64,000 nt of DNA from Roseivivax jejudonensis. Its GTDB lineage: Bacteria; Pseudomonadota; Alphaproteobacteria; Rhodobacterales; Rhodobacteraceae. A program made the translations under genes and the position numbers. Below the pieces are notes generated by a model. It had not been told where the DNA came from. It saw only the letters and a list, made by a program, of their open reading frames with translations, and did no database searches. Below are positions 23,976 through 33,370 of this stretch, in pieces. The stretch is from NCBI RefSeq assembly GCF_900172265.1, contig NZ_FWFK01000001.1:186001-250000 (forward strand), written 5' to 3'. The stretch's first letter is position 1; each line of letters starts with the position of its first letter.

Positions 23976-24372
23976 TACTGAGTTCCTTCAATAGGTGGCG
24001 TTTCCCGGAGAAGCTACACCGCTCATTCTCCGCATGAACAGTCTCCCTCAATCGCCGCACACATTCCATGAACAAGCCGGTCAGGAATACTACTGCAATA
24101 AATTCTCCACTCGTTCACGGACCCGCCCCGCGAAATCACGTTCCGGTCAGGCCGACAATGAATTCGTGAAACAATCGCCCCGGATATCGCAACGTACAGA
24201 ACAAAGAGAGAGTTGCAGACGCTTTCGGCTCTCGTCTTCGCCGAATTTCATCGCGGCCCCGGCATCTGTATTACAGCGCGCCGCACGAAGCGACGTATAT
24301 CCCGTCGACACGAGCCGATCCGCGGGCCCTGGACGGGTCCGGTCTCACTTCGCGGCCTTGTGCGGAAGCGTA
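23976..24372. other. 397-nt gap, no gene seen
   Basis: This stretch, somewhat less GC-rich than its neighbours, lies between the start of the HdeA-like gene and the end of the histidine kinase gene, both on the minus strand. It should hold the promoter for the former. Open frames here have no family-like sequence. Confidence 0.4.
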
Positions 24373-25635
24373 TCAGGAAAGGGGAATTCGGATCCGGAAG
24401 CAGGCGCCACGGTTGCGACCCTCGCTCGCGGCAAAGACGCGACCGCCATGCGCCGCGACGATCTCCTTGACGTTCGCGAGCCCAAGACCGAGTGACGGCT
24501 CGCCGGCCGTCGGACGCGCGGACAGCGTCTGGAACCGACGGAAGATCCGCTTGAGATCGCCCTGCTCCAACCCCTGCCCGGTATCGGCGACCATGATTTC
24601 GGCGCTCTCGGCATCGCACGACACCGAAACCGTCACGCGCCCGCCCGGATGGGTGTATTTGACGGCGTTGCTGACGAGGTTGTCTATCGCCTGCAGCACA
24701 AGGTCCGGATCGATACTTGCCGTGACGATCTCTGTCAGATCGTGGCGCAGCGCGATCGTTTTTCGTCGCGCGGCCTCTGCATTCAGGTCGAGAGCGATCT
24801 TCGCGAGGCCGCCCAGATCGGACGGGCGACGTTCCAGCGTCAGCGCACCGGTTTCGTTGCGGACACGATCGAGCGTCGCCGAAATGATCGCCGCCATGCG
24901 TTCGGCCTGTTCCAAGACGCCGGCGCAACGGCCCCTGAGTTTTTCGGTGTTGCCCGGAAGGCGATCGACCAACGTATCGATCAGTTCGAGCTGGATCATG
25001 ATCGCCGAGAGCGGGTTGCGCAGATCGTGCGCGATCATGCCAAGGAGCCGCGTCTTGAACTCGTTGACCTCGCGCAGCGCACAATAGCGATGGCGCAGAT
25101 GGTCGTCCGAGGCGTGCAGCGCACGAAAGAGCTCGTCGCGCTCGGTCTCGGTGCCTTCGGCCTGCCGTTCGATTGCGATCCGCTCGGCCGCAAGTTCGAC
25201 GATGGCGCGTGCGCTTTCGGGATCCCGGCAGGGTTGGCGCGACATCACGGCGATGTGCCCGTCCATTCGACCGGACACGACGATGGGCGCACCGATATAG
25301 GCTTCGAACCCGTCTTCTTCGGGAAACAGCCGGGCGAGGTCGCAAGGGATGATCACGGTGCCAGCAGGATGTACGAGTTGGCACGGCGACGTGTCAAAAT
25401 CGTACACGAAAGGGTCGTCCTGGGCGCCATCCGCGAACGCCAGTCGCGCGATGATCTGGCGCGTCTCCTCGTCGAAGGCGCCGGCAACGAAGACGAGATC
25501 CGGAGCCATCACGTGGCGCAGAGCCGTCGAGAGCCGCCTCAGGGTCTGAAGCTCCGTCGCGCGCGTCTCACCCGGGAGTTCGACACGGGTTACAGGCGGT
25601 TCGGTGGCATCCGTACAGTCGAGGAAGTGTAGCAT
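24373..25635 (-). CDS. Soluble histidine kinase with N-terminal GAF-like domain
   Basis: A 420-residue cytoplasmic sensor kinase without membrane helices. Residues about 15-165 look like a GAF-type sensory domain (FVYDFDTSPCQLVHPAGT and GFEAYIGAPIVVSGRMDGHIAV). A short helical linker leads to a HisKA box with His203 in IAHDLRNPLSAIM, then a HATPase domain with DNLVSNAVKYTHPGG, DTGQGL and LGLGLANVKEIV. The start ATG 25635 is preferred because GGAG lies 7 nt upstream; a TTG at 25650 is also in frame. No response regulator is adjacent, so it is an orphan kinase. Confidence 0.9.
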   Translation of the reverse strand: MLHFLDCTDATEPPVTRVELPGETRATELQTLRRLSTALRHVMAPDLVFVAGAFDEETRQIIARLAFADGAQDDPFVYDFDTSPCQLVHPAGTVIIPCDLARLFPEEDGFEAYIGAPIVVSGRMDGHIAVMSRQPCRDPESARAIVELAAERIAIERQAEGTETERDELFRALHASDDHLRHRYCALREVNEFKTRLLGMIAHDLRNPLSAIMIQLELIDTLVDRLPGNTEKLRGRCAGVLEQAERMAAIISATLDRVRNETGALTLERRPSDLGGLAKIALDLNAEAARRKTIALRHDLTEIVTASIDPDLVLQAIDNLVSNAVKYTHPGGRVTVSVSCDAESAEIMVADTGQGLEQGDLKRIFRRFQTLSARPTAGEPSLGLGLANVKEIVAAHGGRVFAASEGRNRGACFRIRIPLS

Positions 25636-25926
25636 CGCTTGCTCCGTCAAGACCCGGGGAAAGCATCCTCGCGCGTCGTCTTCCGAACAAGCCAGCGGCG
25701 CGTATGGATTTGATCGGTATTGCCAATGCCGCCGGTCCCAGCTGCCGGCCGCGGATGATCCGGGTCCCGCCGGCCACGCCGCACCCGTCGCCGAAACGGC
25801 ATATATTGCGGCACGTTGGCAGAGGTGCGCGCTGCCTCAGGCGATCGCGGTGCGGCCAACCTTGCCGGGACCTTGCGGCGCTGCGTATCCTGCGCTCGAC
25901 CGCATCGTGGCCCTGGACGAGCGAAC

Positions 25927-26802
25927 ATGGAACTTCGGCAAGTCAGATACTTTCTTGCCCTGAGCGAGACGCGCAATTTCACCCGCGCCGCCGAGATGTG
26001 CGACGTCACTCAACCGACGCTCACGCTCTCGATCAAGAAGCTCGAGGACGAAATGGGCGGGCCGCTTGTCCATCGCGAGCGCGGCAACACGCACCTGACC
26101 CAGCTCGGCGAGATGCTCCTGCCTTTCCTGGCGCAGGTCTACGAAAGCTCGACCGCCGCCTCGCGGCTCGCTTCCGAGATCGCGCATGGGGAGCGTGTGC
26201 CGCTCAACTTCGGTGTCTCGGACGTGGTGCGGAAGGCACTTCTGATCGCTCCGCTGCGCGAGACGGGGAATGCCGCCGAAGGGCTGGAATTGCACGTCGA
26301 AGGAGGATCCGATGGCGATCTGGTCCAGCGGCTCGTCGATGGCGTGCTTCACCTTGCACTCGTGGACGAGACCGCGATCTCGGCCGACCGCTTGCGCTTT
26401 CACCCGATCTACCGCGAAGCGCTTTCGGTCCTCATGCTCGCCGACGATCCGCTGACCGAGAGCAACCGCTTGCGCTCTGCCGATATCGTGGGGCGCCCGT
26501 GGATCACGCTGGACGGTTCGCCTGTTCACGAAGCGCTCCAAACCCGATTGCAGAGCATGTCGGCCGAATGGACCCCGCGACATCGCGCCAACCGCTCGGC
26601 CGATGCGCAGATCCTGTGCCTCGCAGGCATGGGCCTGACCCTGATCGGCCAGCAGGAGCCGGTCCTGCCCGGCCTCGTTGCGCGACCGCTGGACGACGTG
26701 TCGCTGAGCCGAACTATCGGCATTGCCGAGGCACGCGGCCGGCCGCTGTCCTCGACCGCGCTTTCTTTCACGCGGCTCCTACGCGCGCTGTCCGTCGCCT
26801 GA
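25927..26802 (+). CDS. LysR-family transcriptional regulator
   Basis: A 291-residue LysR regulator. The N-terminal helix-turn-helix is MELRQVRYFLALSETRNFTR, then AAEMCDVTQPTLTLSIKKLE. The C-terminal effector domain runs from about residue 90. The start at 25927 is the usual LysR start; the upstream extension to 25816 is not typical. Its layout resembles OxyR-like members, and it converges on a peroxiredoxin gene whose end overlaps its own by 24 bases. A link to oxidative stress is possible, but cysteine positions do not prove it. Confidence 0.92.
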   Translation: MELRQVRYFLALSETRNFTRAAEMCDVTQPTLTLSIKKLEDEMGGPLVHRERGNTHLTQLGEMLLPFLAQVYESSTAASRLASEIAHGERVPLNFGVSDVVRKALLIAPLRETGNAAEGLELHVEGGSDGDLVQRLVDGVLHLALVDETAISADRLRFHPIYREALSVLMLADDPLTESNRLRSADIVGRPWITLDGSPVHEALQTRLQSMSAEWTPRHRANRSADAQILCLAGMGLTLIGQQEPVLPGLVARPLDDVSLSRTIGIAEARGRPLSSTALSFTRLLRALSVA

Positions 26803-27456
26803 CGACGCGCGCCTTGCCAGCGCATCACGCATCTCGGTCAGCATTTCCGAGGGCTCTGGTCGCTCGCGGGGATCGATCCCGCCGAACTGGGCCACGATCG
26901 TTCCGTCCATGTCGATCCCGTAGCTCTCGGTCAGCGGCAGGAACCACGCGCCGGTGCCCGACCTTTCGCCAAGGTCGATGCCGCGGGATGTCAGGAACGC
27001 CCGCGTGTCCTCGGGCACGGCGAACAGCAGGCCGTAGGACAGCGTCACGCCCATGCCGACGTCGCAGAGCACGGGGAACGGCACATCGTGTCGCGCCGCC
27101 AACTTCCGCGCGCGGCCGCCGATCTCCGGCGAAACGATCGCGAGGCCAATTCCGGCGGCGGCGAAATCCGCCGCTGCATCCGAGAGCGCGGCGACTTGAG
27201 CGGCGCAATACGGGCACCAGTCTCCCCTGACGAAGACGAGTATCTGCGGCCCCTGCGCCAGCAGTTCAGACAACCGGACAATTCGGCCATCCTGGTGCGG
27301 CAGAGCGAAATCCTGCGCCATGTCGCCGATTCTCAGGCGCCGGTCCTCCTGCGCGATCCGTTCGAGAAAGGCGATGAGGTGGTCCTGATAGGCGTGGGAC
27401 TCGGGTCCACGTTCGGCGTTCAGCGCGGCGAGCCTGTCCTTGAGTTTGCCCAACAT
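26779..27456 (-). CDS. Peroxiredoxin/AhpC-TSA-like thiol protein
   Basis: A 225-residue thioredoxin-fold protein of the AhpC/TSA-like group. The active-site region is FVRGDWCPYCAAQVAAL, with a CPYC pair in the thioredoxin-like position; family members reduce peroxides or disulfides. An N-terminal helical part (about 1-60) precedes the domain. Start ATG 27456 is chosen because the earlier in-frame start (27561) adds a low-complexity leader unlike the family. Its 3' end overlaps the convergent LysR gene. Confidence 0.82.
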   Translation of the reverse strand: MLGKLKDRLAALNAERGPESHAYQDHLIAFLERIAQEDRRLRIGDMAQDFALPHQDGRIVRLSELLAQGPQILVFVRGDWCPYCAAQVAALSDAAADFAAAGIGLAIVSPEIGGRARKLAARHDVPFPVLCDVGMGVTLSYGLLFAVPEDTRAFLTSRGIDLGERSGTGAWFLPLTESYGIDMDGTIVAQFGGIDPRERPEPSEMLTEMRDALARRASSGDGQRA

Positions 27457-27684
27457 CCGTCTCGCCTTTGCATGATCGTGTCGACTGCCCAGCTTCACTG
27501 TATCTCGCGCGGCCGACGGGCTGAAATAGCGGCTCGCAATGATCGCGATCGGTTCGGCCAATGCAGCGTGGCGATCGGACCGGGCGCAGCCATAGCCGTC
27601 CGGGCGCGGCGATGCGCCCCGCGAGTGACGCGAAGCCTGCGCCTGTCTCGCCCTGCCCCCAACCGAAACGGTCTTCGTGACCCG

Positions 27685-28581
27685 TCAGGCCTCGTCGAGC
27701 AGTCGATCGAGAGCTTGAGCCACCCGATCCAGGTCACGCTCCGCAAGCGGGAGGATCGGTCGGGGCGGGCGAAGACTGCCCAACCCCAGGATTTCAGCTA
27801 TCGAGAACATGACGCGAAAGCTCCCGAACTCGCGAAAGAGCGACCATACAGGACCAAACGCGCGATCGAGCCGCTCGGCGGTGTCGATGTCCCCAGACTG
27901 CACCGCACGCGTCAAGGCGACGGCGGGCCCCGGCAGGAGGCCGGCCACAACGCTGAACCAGCAGGCGCCGCCCGCGAAAAGCGCCTCCTTCGCGCCCCAG
28001 TCGCCGCTATAGCCGACGGCGAACCCTTTGGGCGTGATGCCGCGCAACCTGAGCACCTCGCCCGTAAAGTCGCCGTCCGCCGGCAGCGGCATCTTGACCG
28101 CCGCGATGTTCGGGACCTCGGAGAGCCGCGCGATCAGGTCAGTCCCGAACGTGAATTTCGTCGTGGTCGGATTGTTGTAAATGCAAAGCGGCAGGCCCCC
28201 TGCCCCGGCGACCGCTTCGAAATGGCGGAAGACCTCTTCGTCCGACAGCGGCTGATACGACATCGGCGCGAGCAAGAGACCGTCCGCCCCACCCTCTCTG
28301 GCATCGCGGGCAAGGCTCTCTGCCTCGGCTGTCGTGAGAGCGCCGACACCCACGACGAGCGGCGTCCGCCCCGCCACGACCTCCACCGCCGCGCGCAGCG
28401 TGCGTTTGCGCGCTTCCGGCGAGAGGTAGGCATACGCGCCGGTGCTTCCCAGAAGCCCGATGGAGTCCGCCCCGGCGCCTACAATGCGGTCGAGGAACCG
28501 CTGCAGGAGGTCCGGTACCAGCCGCCCGGCGTCATCGACAGGCGTCAGCGGAAACGCGGAAAGGCCGGTGAACAGCGTCAT
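27685..28581 (-). CDS. DapA-family lyase/aldolase
   Basis: A 298-residue class I aldolase of the dihydrodipicolinate synthase/N-acetylneuraminate lyase family. It has GLLGSTGAYAYLS (the family GSTGE-like loop with Ala at the Glu position), CIYNNPTTT (YNxP with the catalytic Tyr) and the Schiff-base Lys in NIAAVKMPLP. True DapA has a different substrate loop, so a 2-keto-sugar-acid or related substrate is likely. The start is supported by AGAGGAGA before ATG 28581. It lies on the same strand after the LacI gene (200-nt gap) and may share its regulon. Confidence 0.88.
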   Translation of the reverse strand: MTLFTGLSAFPLTPVDDAGRLVPDLLQRFLDRIVGAGADSIGLLGSTGAYAYLSPEARKRTLRAAVEVVAGRTPLVVGVGALTTAEAESLARDAREGGADGLLLAPMSYQPLSDEEVFRHFEAVAGAGGLPLCIYNNPTTTKFTFGTDLIARLSEVPNIAAVKMPLPADGDFTGEVLRLRGITPKGFAVGYSGDWGAKEALFAGGACWFSVVAGLLPGPAVALTRAVQSGDIDTAERLDRAFGPVWSLFREFGSFRVMFSIAEILGLGSLRPPRPILPLAERDLDRVAQALDRLLDEA

Positions 28582-28781
28582 ATCGATCTCCTCTGCTGGT
28601 CCTGTACCGCAGCGCGACGGAGATCGACGCACCGAAATGCCGTGCCTTCATGGGCGCACCGTCCGGAGCCTTCGGAACGCGGCGCGAACATCACGTATCG
28701 TCAGCCTTACGGCATGTCTTATCCTCTCCTAGCCGAGATGCATTCCCAAACCGCGGCAAGATCTGCCTGCGCCGAACCGGT

Positions 28782-29828
28782 CTAAAGGTTCGTTTCCATC
28801 AGGATTTCGGTTCGAATGCGCTCTTGGTCTGCAAGGACCTCGTAGCCGTCGCACTTCGCTTTCAGGCGTCGCAGGACACTGCGCGCGAGATGTCCCGGAT
28901 CTTGTGTGATGAGCGCGTCGAGACGGCCCTCGCGCAGCGCCGAAACGGTGGCGGCCGTCCGTTCATGGGCGATCACCACGAGGTCGTCCTGCGCGTCGAT
29001 CTCGCGCAGGATCTCCAGCGGAATCCGCGCCTCCGCGCTCAGGATGTAGAGTCCGCACAGATCGCGGTAGTGGGTGCAGATGTTCGAGAGGATCGAACGC
29101 GTTCGGTCCGGATCGCCGTAGGTTTCGAGGCTCGCCGGAACACGGATCCCGGAGAACCTCTCACCGATCTGCCGGTCGAATCCGTAGCGCCGGTTCAGAC
29201 TGTCCTGCGACGTCATCGTTTCGGCGAGGACCGCTACCGTGCCGTGACGCTCACCAAGAAACCGGCCCATCAGAAGCCCGGCCGTCGCGCCTGCGGCCCG
29301 GTTGTCGATGCCGACGAAGCCGTCGCTCGCCTCGTCCTCTTGGCTCGTGACGAACGACATGACCTTCAGCCCCCGCTCGCTCAGCCGGAAAACCGCGTCA
29401 CGGACTTGCGGCGAGCGCGGCGCCATGATCGCGACGCCGTCCCAGTCCGCCGGATCGAGGCCCGACAGGTAGGCGGCCACGAGGTGAGGGTCGTTCATGT
29501 CGATGCGTTCGACCCGGGCGACGATACGTTCGGCGATGAAGGCGTTGGCCGCTTCGGAGACGTAGCGCTCCAATTCCTCGATGAACTGGTCGCCCGTCCG
29601 AGGAAGCAGATGCAGGAACCGGTAGCTGCGGCCCGTCGCCAGGTTGGCGGCCGCGACGTTGCGAACGAAGCCGAGTTCCCGGATCGCCTCGTGCACCTTG
29701 TCGATGGTCGGCTGACGAACACCCTCGCGATCGTTGAGAACCCGATCGACGGTGGCACGGCTCACCCCTGCGAACCGCGCGATGTCTTTGGTCGTCGGCC
29801 GCCGGAAGCCGTCGCTCTCCTCGTTCAT
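28782..29828 (-). CDS. LacI-family regulator of the adjacent ABC importer
   Basis: A 348-residue LacI regulator. The N-terminal helix-turn-helix reads TTKDIARFAGVSRATVDRVLND, followed by a periplasmic-binding-protein-like sensor domain. ATG 29828 is listed as start; an in-frame GTG at 29846 is the alternative. It is divergent from the sugar-binding protein gene at 30006. A pair of CACGTG-centred operators between them (29894-29909 and 29924-29939) makes it the likely repressor of the importer and dihydroxyacetone-kinase-like operon. Confidence 0.9.
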   Translation of the reverse strand: MNEESDGFRRPTTKDIARFAGVSRATVDRVLNDREGVRQPTIDKVHEAIRELGFVRNVAAANLATGRSYRFLHLLPRTGDQFIEELERYVSEAANAFIAERIVARVERIDMNDPHLVAAYLSGLDPADWDGVAIMAPRSPQVRDAVFRLSERGLKVMSFVTSQEDEASDGFVGIDNRAAGATAGLLMGRFLGERHGTVAVLAETMTSQDSLNRRYGFDRQIGERFSGIRVPASLETYGDPDRTRSILSNICTHYRDLCGLYILSAEARIPLEILREIDAQDDLVVIAHERTAATVSALREGRLDALITQDPGHLARSVLRRLKAKCDGYEVLADQERIRTEILMETNL

Positions 29829-29893
29829 GTCGGTCGCCAAATCCACATCGCCCCAACGCTTCTATCCGGTTGACGACGCCGCTTCCAGCAATA

Positions 29894-29939
29894 TGAGGCA
29901 CGTGTCTCAGAATTTTCTTGCAGTGATACACGTGCCTCA
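29894..29939. promoter_or_regulatory. Two inverted CACGTG operators for the divergent LacI regulator
   Basis: TGAGGCACGTGTCTCA (29894-29909) and TGATACACGTGCCTCA (29924-29939) match each other in inverted orientation at 15 of 16 positions, with centres 30 bp apart. The second fills the spacer of the best promoter candidate, TTGCAG (29918-29923), 17 bp, ATATGA (29941-29946). That is where a LacI-type repressor would block transcription of the operon starting at 30006. Confidence 0.75.
29910..29928 (+). promoter_or_regulatory. Shared promoter-region element, copy C (variant)
   Basis: The bases AGAATTTTCTTGCAGTGA line up with the 19-nt element found exactly at 14761-14779 and 37653-37671, differing at few positions, and further bases to the right (CACG) also match the 37653 copy. 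The TTGCAG within it is the proposed -35 hexamer of the importer operon. Confidence 0.5.
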
Positions 29940-29946
29940 AATATGA
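29918..29946 (+). promoter_or_regulatory. Sigma70-like promoter of the CUT1 importer operon
   Basis: TTGCAG (29918-29923), a 17-bp spacer and ATATGA (29941-29946). The start site would be near 29953, giving a leader of about 50 nt before the binding-protein gene. The same hexamer pair with 17-bp spacing precedes the candidate sRNA at 46023-46121. Confidence 0.55.
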
Positions 29947-30005
29947 ATGTTGCTGCCACGGGAGGACGCGGAGGCCACCGCGCCGAGGGCAATAGGGAGA
30001 AACAC

Positions 30006-31325
30006 ATGAAAAAGCTTCTGCTCGCAGGCACCGCCTGCAATGCCATCATGATTCTCGGCGCCGGCGCTTCGCAGGCCGAGGAGCTGACGCTCTGCTGGGC
30101 CGCGTGGGATCCGGCGAACGCGCTCGTCGAGCTTTCGACAGATTTCGAGGAGCAGTCGGGCCACACCATGAACTTCGAGTTCGTGCCCTGGCCGAACTTC
30201 GCGGACCGGATGCTCAACGAGCTCAACTCGGGCGGACAGCTGTGCGACCTGATGATCGGTGACAGCCAGTGGATCGGCGGCGGCGCCGAGAACGGCCATT
30301 ACATCAAGTTGAACGATTTCTTCGAAGCCGAGGGGATCGACATGGCGGATTTCATCCCCGCCACGGTCACCGGCTACGCCGAATGGCCCAAGGGCACGCC
30401 GAACTACTACGCGCTGCCGGCCTTCGGCGACGTGGTCGGCTGGACGTACCGCAAGGACTGGTTCGAGCGCCCGGAGATCCAGGAAGCCTTTCAGGAGGAA
30501 TACGGTCGCGAGCTCGCGGTTCCCGCCTCGCTCGATGAGCTCAAGGATATCGCTGCTTTCTTCCAGGGCCGCGAGATCGACGGCAACACCGTCTACGGCG
30601 CCGCGATCTACACGGAACGCGGCTCCGAAGGGATCACGATGGGCGTGACCAACGTGCTCTACAACTATGGCTTCCAGTACGAGAACCCGGACGAGCCCTA
30701 CGACATGGAGGGGTTCGTCAACTCCGAGGGCGCGGTCGAGGGCCTCGAGTTCTACAAGGAGCTCTATGAGGTGGGCACGCCTCCGGGGTCGTCGAACTGG
30801 TACATGGGCGAGAACATCGACGCCTACAAATCGGGCCAGGTCGCGCTGCAGATGAACTTTGCCTTCATCTGGCCGGGCGTGGAGGCGGACCCGAATGTCG
30901 GCGGCGGCGCCTCGGGGTATTTCGCGAACCCTCCCGGCCCTGCAGGGCAGTTCGCGCAGCTTGGCGGACAGGGGATCTCGGTCGTCTCCTACAGCGACAA
31001 GCAGGATGCCGCGCTCGAATACATCAAGTGGTTTGCCCAGCCCGAGATCCAGGCGCGCTGGTGGGAGCTCGGCGGCTACTCGGCCCTGCGCGCGGTGGTC
31101 GAGGATCCCGGCTTCGCCGAGAGCCAGCCCTATGCGCAAACCTTCCTCGACAGCATGGCGATCGTGAAGGACTTCTGGGCCGAGCCGGCCTATGCCGACC
31201 TTCTCCTCGCGATGCAGGACCGCGTCCACAACTACGTGATCGCCGGCGACGGCACCGCGCAGGAGGCGCTGGACGGTCTGGTCGAGGATTGGGTCGAGAT
31301 CTTCGAGTACGAAGGCAAGCTGTAA
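30006..31325 (+). CDS. ABC importer substrate-binding protein (CUT1 family)
   Basis: A 439-residue periplasmic sugar- or polyol-binding protein with a signal peptide (about 1-21, ending SQAEE). The mature protein has the family 1 solute-binding layout, with DLMIGDSQWIGGG, GTPNYYALPAFGDVVGWTYRKDWF, YGAAIYTERGSEG and a C-terminal helix EALDGLVEDWVEIFE. Start ATG 30006 is chosen because a signal peptide begins there and AGGGAG is upstream. It feeds the permeases at 31485 and 32432. The ligand is unknown; the kinase at the end of the operon suggests a short polyol or ketose. Confidence 0.92.
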   Translation: MKKLLLAGTACNAIMILGAGASQAEELTLCWAAWDPANALVELSTDFEEQSGHTMNFEFVPWPNFADRMLNELNSGGQLCDLMIGDSQWIGGGAENGHYIKLNDFFEAEGIDMADFIPATVTGYAEWPKGTPNYYALPAFGDVVGWTYRKDWFERPEIQEAFQEEYGRELAVPASLDELKDIAAFFQGREIDGNTVYGAAIYTERGSEGITMGVTNVLYNYGFQYENPDEPYDMEGFVNSEGAVEGLEFYKELYEVGTPPGSSNWYMGENIDAYKSGQVALQMNFAFIWPGVEADPNVGGGASGYFANPPGPAGQFAQLGGQGISVVSYSDKQDAALEYIKWFAQPEIQARWWELGGYSALRAVVEDPGFAESQPYAQTFLDSMAIVKDFWAEPAYADLLLAMQDRVHNYVIAGDGTAQEALDGLVEDWVEIFEYEGKL

Positions 31326-31331
31326 CCGGAT

Positions 31332-31367
31332 TTCCCGGGTTCGGGGCGACGCTCCGGACGCCGGGAA
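31332..31367 (+). other. Intergenic hairpin after the binding-protein gene
   Basis: TTCCCGG (31332-31338) pairs with CCGGGAA (31361-31367), with a smaller GC-rich helix inside the loop. It lies 6 nt after the binding-protein stop in the longest gap (159 nt) of the operon. Such hairpins often stabilise or partly terminate the message so that the binding protein is made in excess. No T-run follows. Confidence 0.4.
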
Positions 31368-31484
31368 CACCTCCCTCCGCGCCGCGCACCCCTTCGACGG
31401 CGCGGAGGGCCCAGGCCCACCGACTGCCGCGACCGCGTTCCGGTCGCCGGTGCCGGCCCCGTCTCGGCGAGCGAAGGACACAGA

Positions 31485-32435
31485 ATGGACGAGACATCGC
31501 ACCTCGACCGCGCGGCCCGAGCGACACCACCGCGCATCGCCCGGCGCATCCAGGGCCTGTCGGATCGCACAATCGCGTGGATCTTCGTCGCGCCGTCGAT
31601 CTTCCTGCTTCTCGCGGTGAACATCTTTCCGCTGATCTGGACGATCCGCCTGAGCTTCACGAATTACCGGGTCAACCGGCCGAACAACGCTGTCGAATGG
31701 GTCGGGCTGGAAAACTACCAGCGGATCCTGTCTGATGAGGACGTCTGGCAGACCATGCAGGCGACGGCGCATTTCCTGATCTGGACGATCGTCCTTCAGG
31801 TGCTGATCGGCTTCGCCCTCGCCTACCTCATCAACAAGAAATTCAAGGGAAACGATCTCTGGACGACGATCATCGTGTTCCCGATGATGCTGTCCCCGGC
31901 CGTGGTCGGCAACTTCTGGACGTTCCTCTACCAGCCGCAGATCGGCCTGTTCAATTACGTCGTCGCCTTCTTCACCGGCGCGGATCCTGCCTCGTTCTCG
32001 ATGATCGGTGACGTGAACCTGGCGCCCTGGGCCATCGTCATCGCCGACACCTGGATGTGGACGCCATTCGTGATGCTGATCTGCCTCGCGGGCCTGAGAT
32101 CGATCCCGGAGTCGATCTACGAGGCGGCCGAGTGCGACCGGGCCAGCAAGTGGCGACAATTCTGGACGATCACGGTGCCCATGGTGCTGCCGTTCCTGAT
32201 GCTGGCGGTGCTGTTCCGCGGCATCGAGAACTTCAAGATGTTCGACATGGTCGTCCAGCTCACCGGCGGCGGGCCGGGCAACACGACCACCCTGACGTCG
32301 ATCGATCTGAAGCGCGAGGCGTTCGAGCGGTGGCGCACGGGCTATTCGTCGGCCTACGCGGTGATCCTGTTCGTGACCGTGTTCGGCCTTGCCTCGATCT
32401 ACGTCAAAGCCCTGAACAAGGTGAAAGAGCGATGA
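31485..32435 (+). CDS. ABC importer permease 1 (MalF type)
   Basis: A 316-residue inner-membrane permease with six helices (first at about 38-60). It carries the EAA-loop motif YEAAECDRASKWRQFWTITVPM near residue 206, which docks on the ATPase. An AAGGA ribosome site precedes ATG 31485. The stop overlaps the next start as ATGA. It forms the transmembrane pore with the 32432 product. Confidence 0.94.
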   Translation: MDETSHLDRAARATPPRIARRIQGLSDRTIAWIFVAPSIFLLLAVNIFPLIWTIRLSFTNYRVNRPNNAVEWVGLENYQRILSDEDVWQTMQATAHFLIWTIVLQVLIGFALAYLINKKFKGNDLWTTIIVFPMMLSPAVVGNFWTFLYQPQIGLFNYVVAFFTGADPASFSMIGDVNLAPWAIVIADTWMWTPFVMLICLAGLRSIPESIYEAAECDRASKWRQFWTITVPMVLPFLMLAVLFRGIENFKMFDMVVQLTGGGPGNTTTLTSIDLKREAFERWRTGYSSAYAVILFVTVFGLASIYVKALNKVKER

Positions 32436-33370
32436 GCCTTTCCGTCACCGACCCGAACCCGCGCACCAAGTGGATCGCCGGCGCTCTGGTGATTGGCTAC
32501 GCGATCGTCACGATCATGCCGCTGCTCTGGATCATCGCGACCGGCTTCAAATCCCCGGCAGACTCGATCGCGTATCCGCCGAAGGTCGTGTTCGAACCGT
32601 CCCTCGAAGGATACGTGAACCTCTTTACGGAGCGCACGCGAGCGACCGAGGGCATGCTCGAGGACGCGGGCCCGCCGACGACCTGGTACGAGCGGATCGT
32701 GCGCGACCAGGGCATGGTCATCACCGGGCCGAGCCGGTACGGCGAACGATTTCTGAACTCGGTCATCATCGGCTTCGGCTCGACGGCGCTCTGCATGTTG
32801 CTCGGGACGATGGCGGCCTATGCGTTCAGCCGCTTTCGCGTGCCGCTCAAGGACGATCTGCTGTTCTTCATCCTGTCGACGCGGATGATGCCTCCGATCG
32901 CGGTGGCGATCCCGATCTTCCTGATGTTCCGCGGCCTGGGACTGAACGACACGCATCTGGGCATGATCCTGCTCTACACGGCAGTGAACCTGTCGTTGTC
33001 GGTCTGGCTGCTGAAGGGGTTCATCGACGAGATCCCGGTCGAATACGAGGAAGCCGCGCTGATCGACGGCTACACGCGCTTTCAGGCATTTTACAAGGTC
33101 GTGCTCCCGCAAGCGGCGACGGGTATCGCGTCAACCGCGATCTTCTGCCTCATCTTCGCGTGGAACGAATACGCCTTCGCGGTCCTCCTGACCTCTGGCA
33201 CGGCGCAGACGGCGCCGCCGTTCATCCCCACCATCATCGGCGTCGGCGGCAAGGATTGGCCGGCCGTCGCGGCAGGCGCGACCATCTTCCTCGTGCCGGT
33301 CATGGTCTTCACCATCCTGCTGCGAAAGCACCTGCTGCGCGGGATCACGTTCGGAGCGGTGCGCAAATGA
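32432..33370 (+). CDS. ABC importer permease 2 (MalG type)
   Basis: A 312-residue permease with six helices and the EAA-loop YEEAALIDGYTRFQAFYKVVLP near residue 208. Between helices 1 and 2 is an unusually long periplasmic loop (about residues 45-105). Start and stop both overlap their neighbours by four bases (ATGA), coupling it to permease 1 and the small membrane protein. It pairs with the 31485 permease. Confidence 0.94.
   Translation: MSLSVTDPNPRTKWIAGALVIGYAIVTIMPLLWIIATGFKSPADSIAYPPKVVFEPSLEGYVNLFTERTRATEGMLEDAGPPTTWYERIVRDQGMVITGPSRYGERFLNSVIIGFGSTALCMLLGTMAAYAFSRFRVPLKDDLLFFILSTRMMPPIAVAIPIFLMFRGLGLNDTHLGMILLYTAVNLSLSVWLLKGFIDEIPVEYEEAALIDGYTRFQAFYKVVLPQAATGIASTAIFCLIFAWNEYAFAVLLTSGTAQTAPPFIPTIIGVGGKDWPAVAAGATIFLVPVMVFTILLRKHLLRGITFGAVRK

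Noticed and set aside
29937-32159. A 740-codon open frame antisense to the importer genes
   Set aside because: Sequence is Arg/Asp/His-rich low-complexity typical of antisense frames in GC-rich DNA; the sense genes are clear ABC components.
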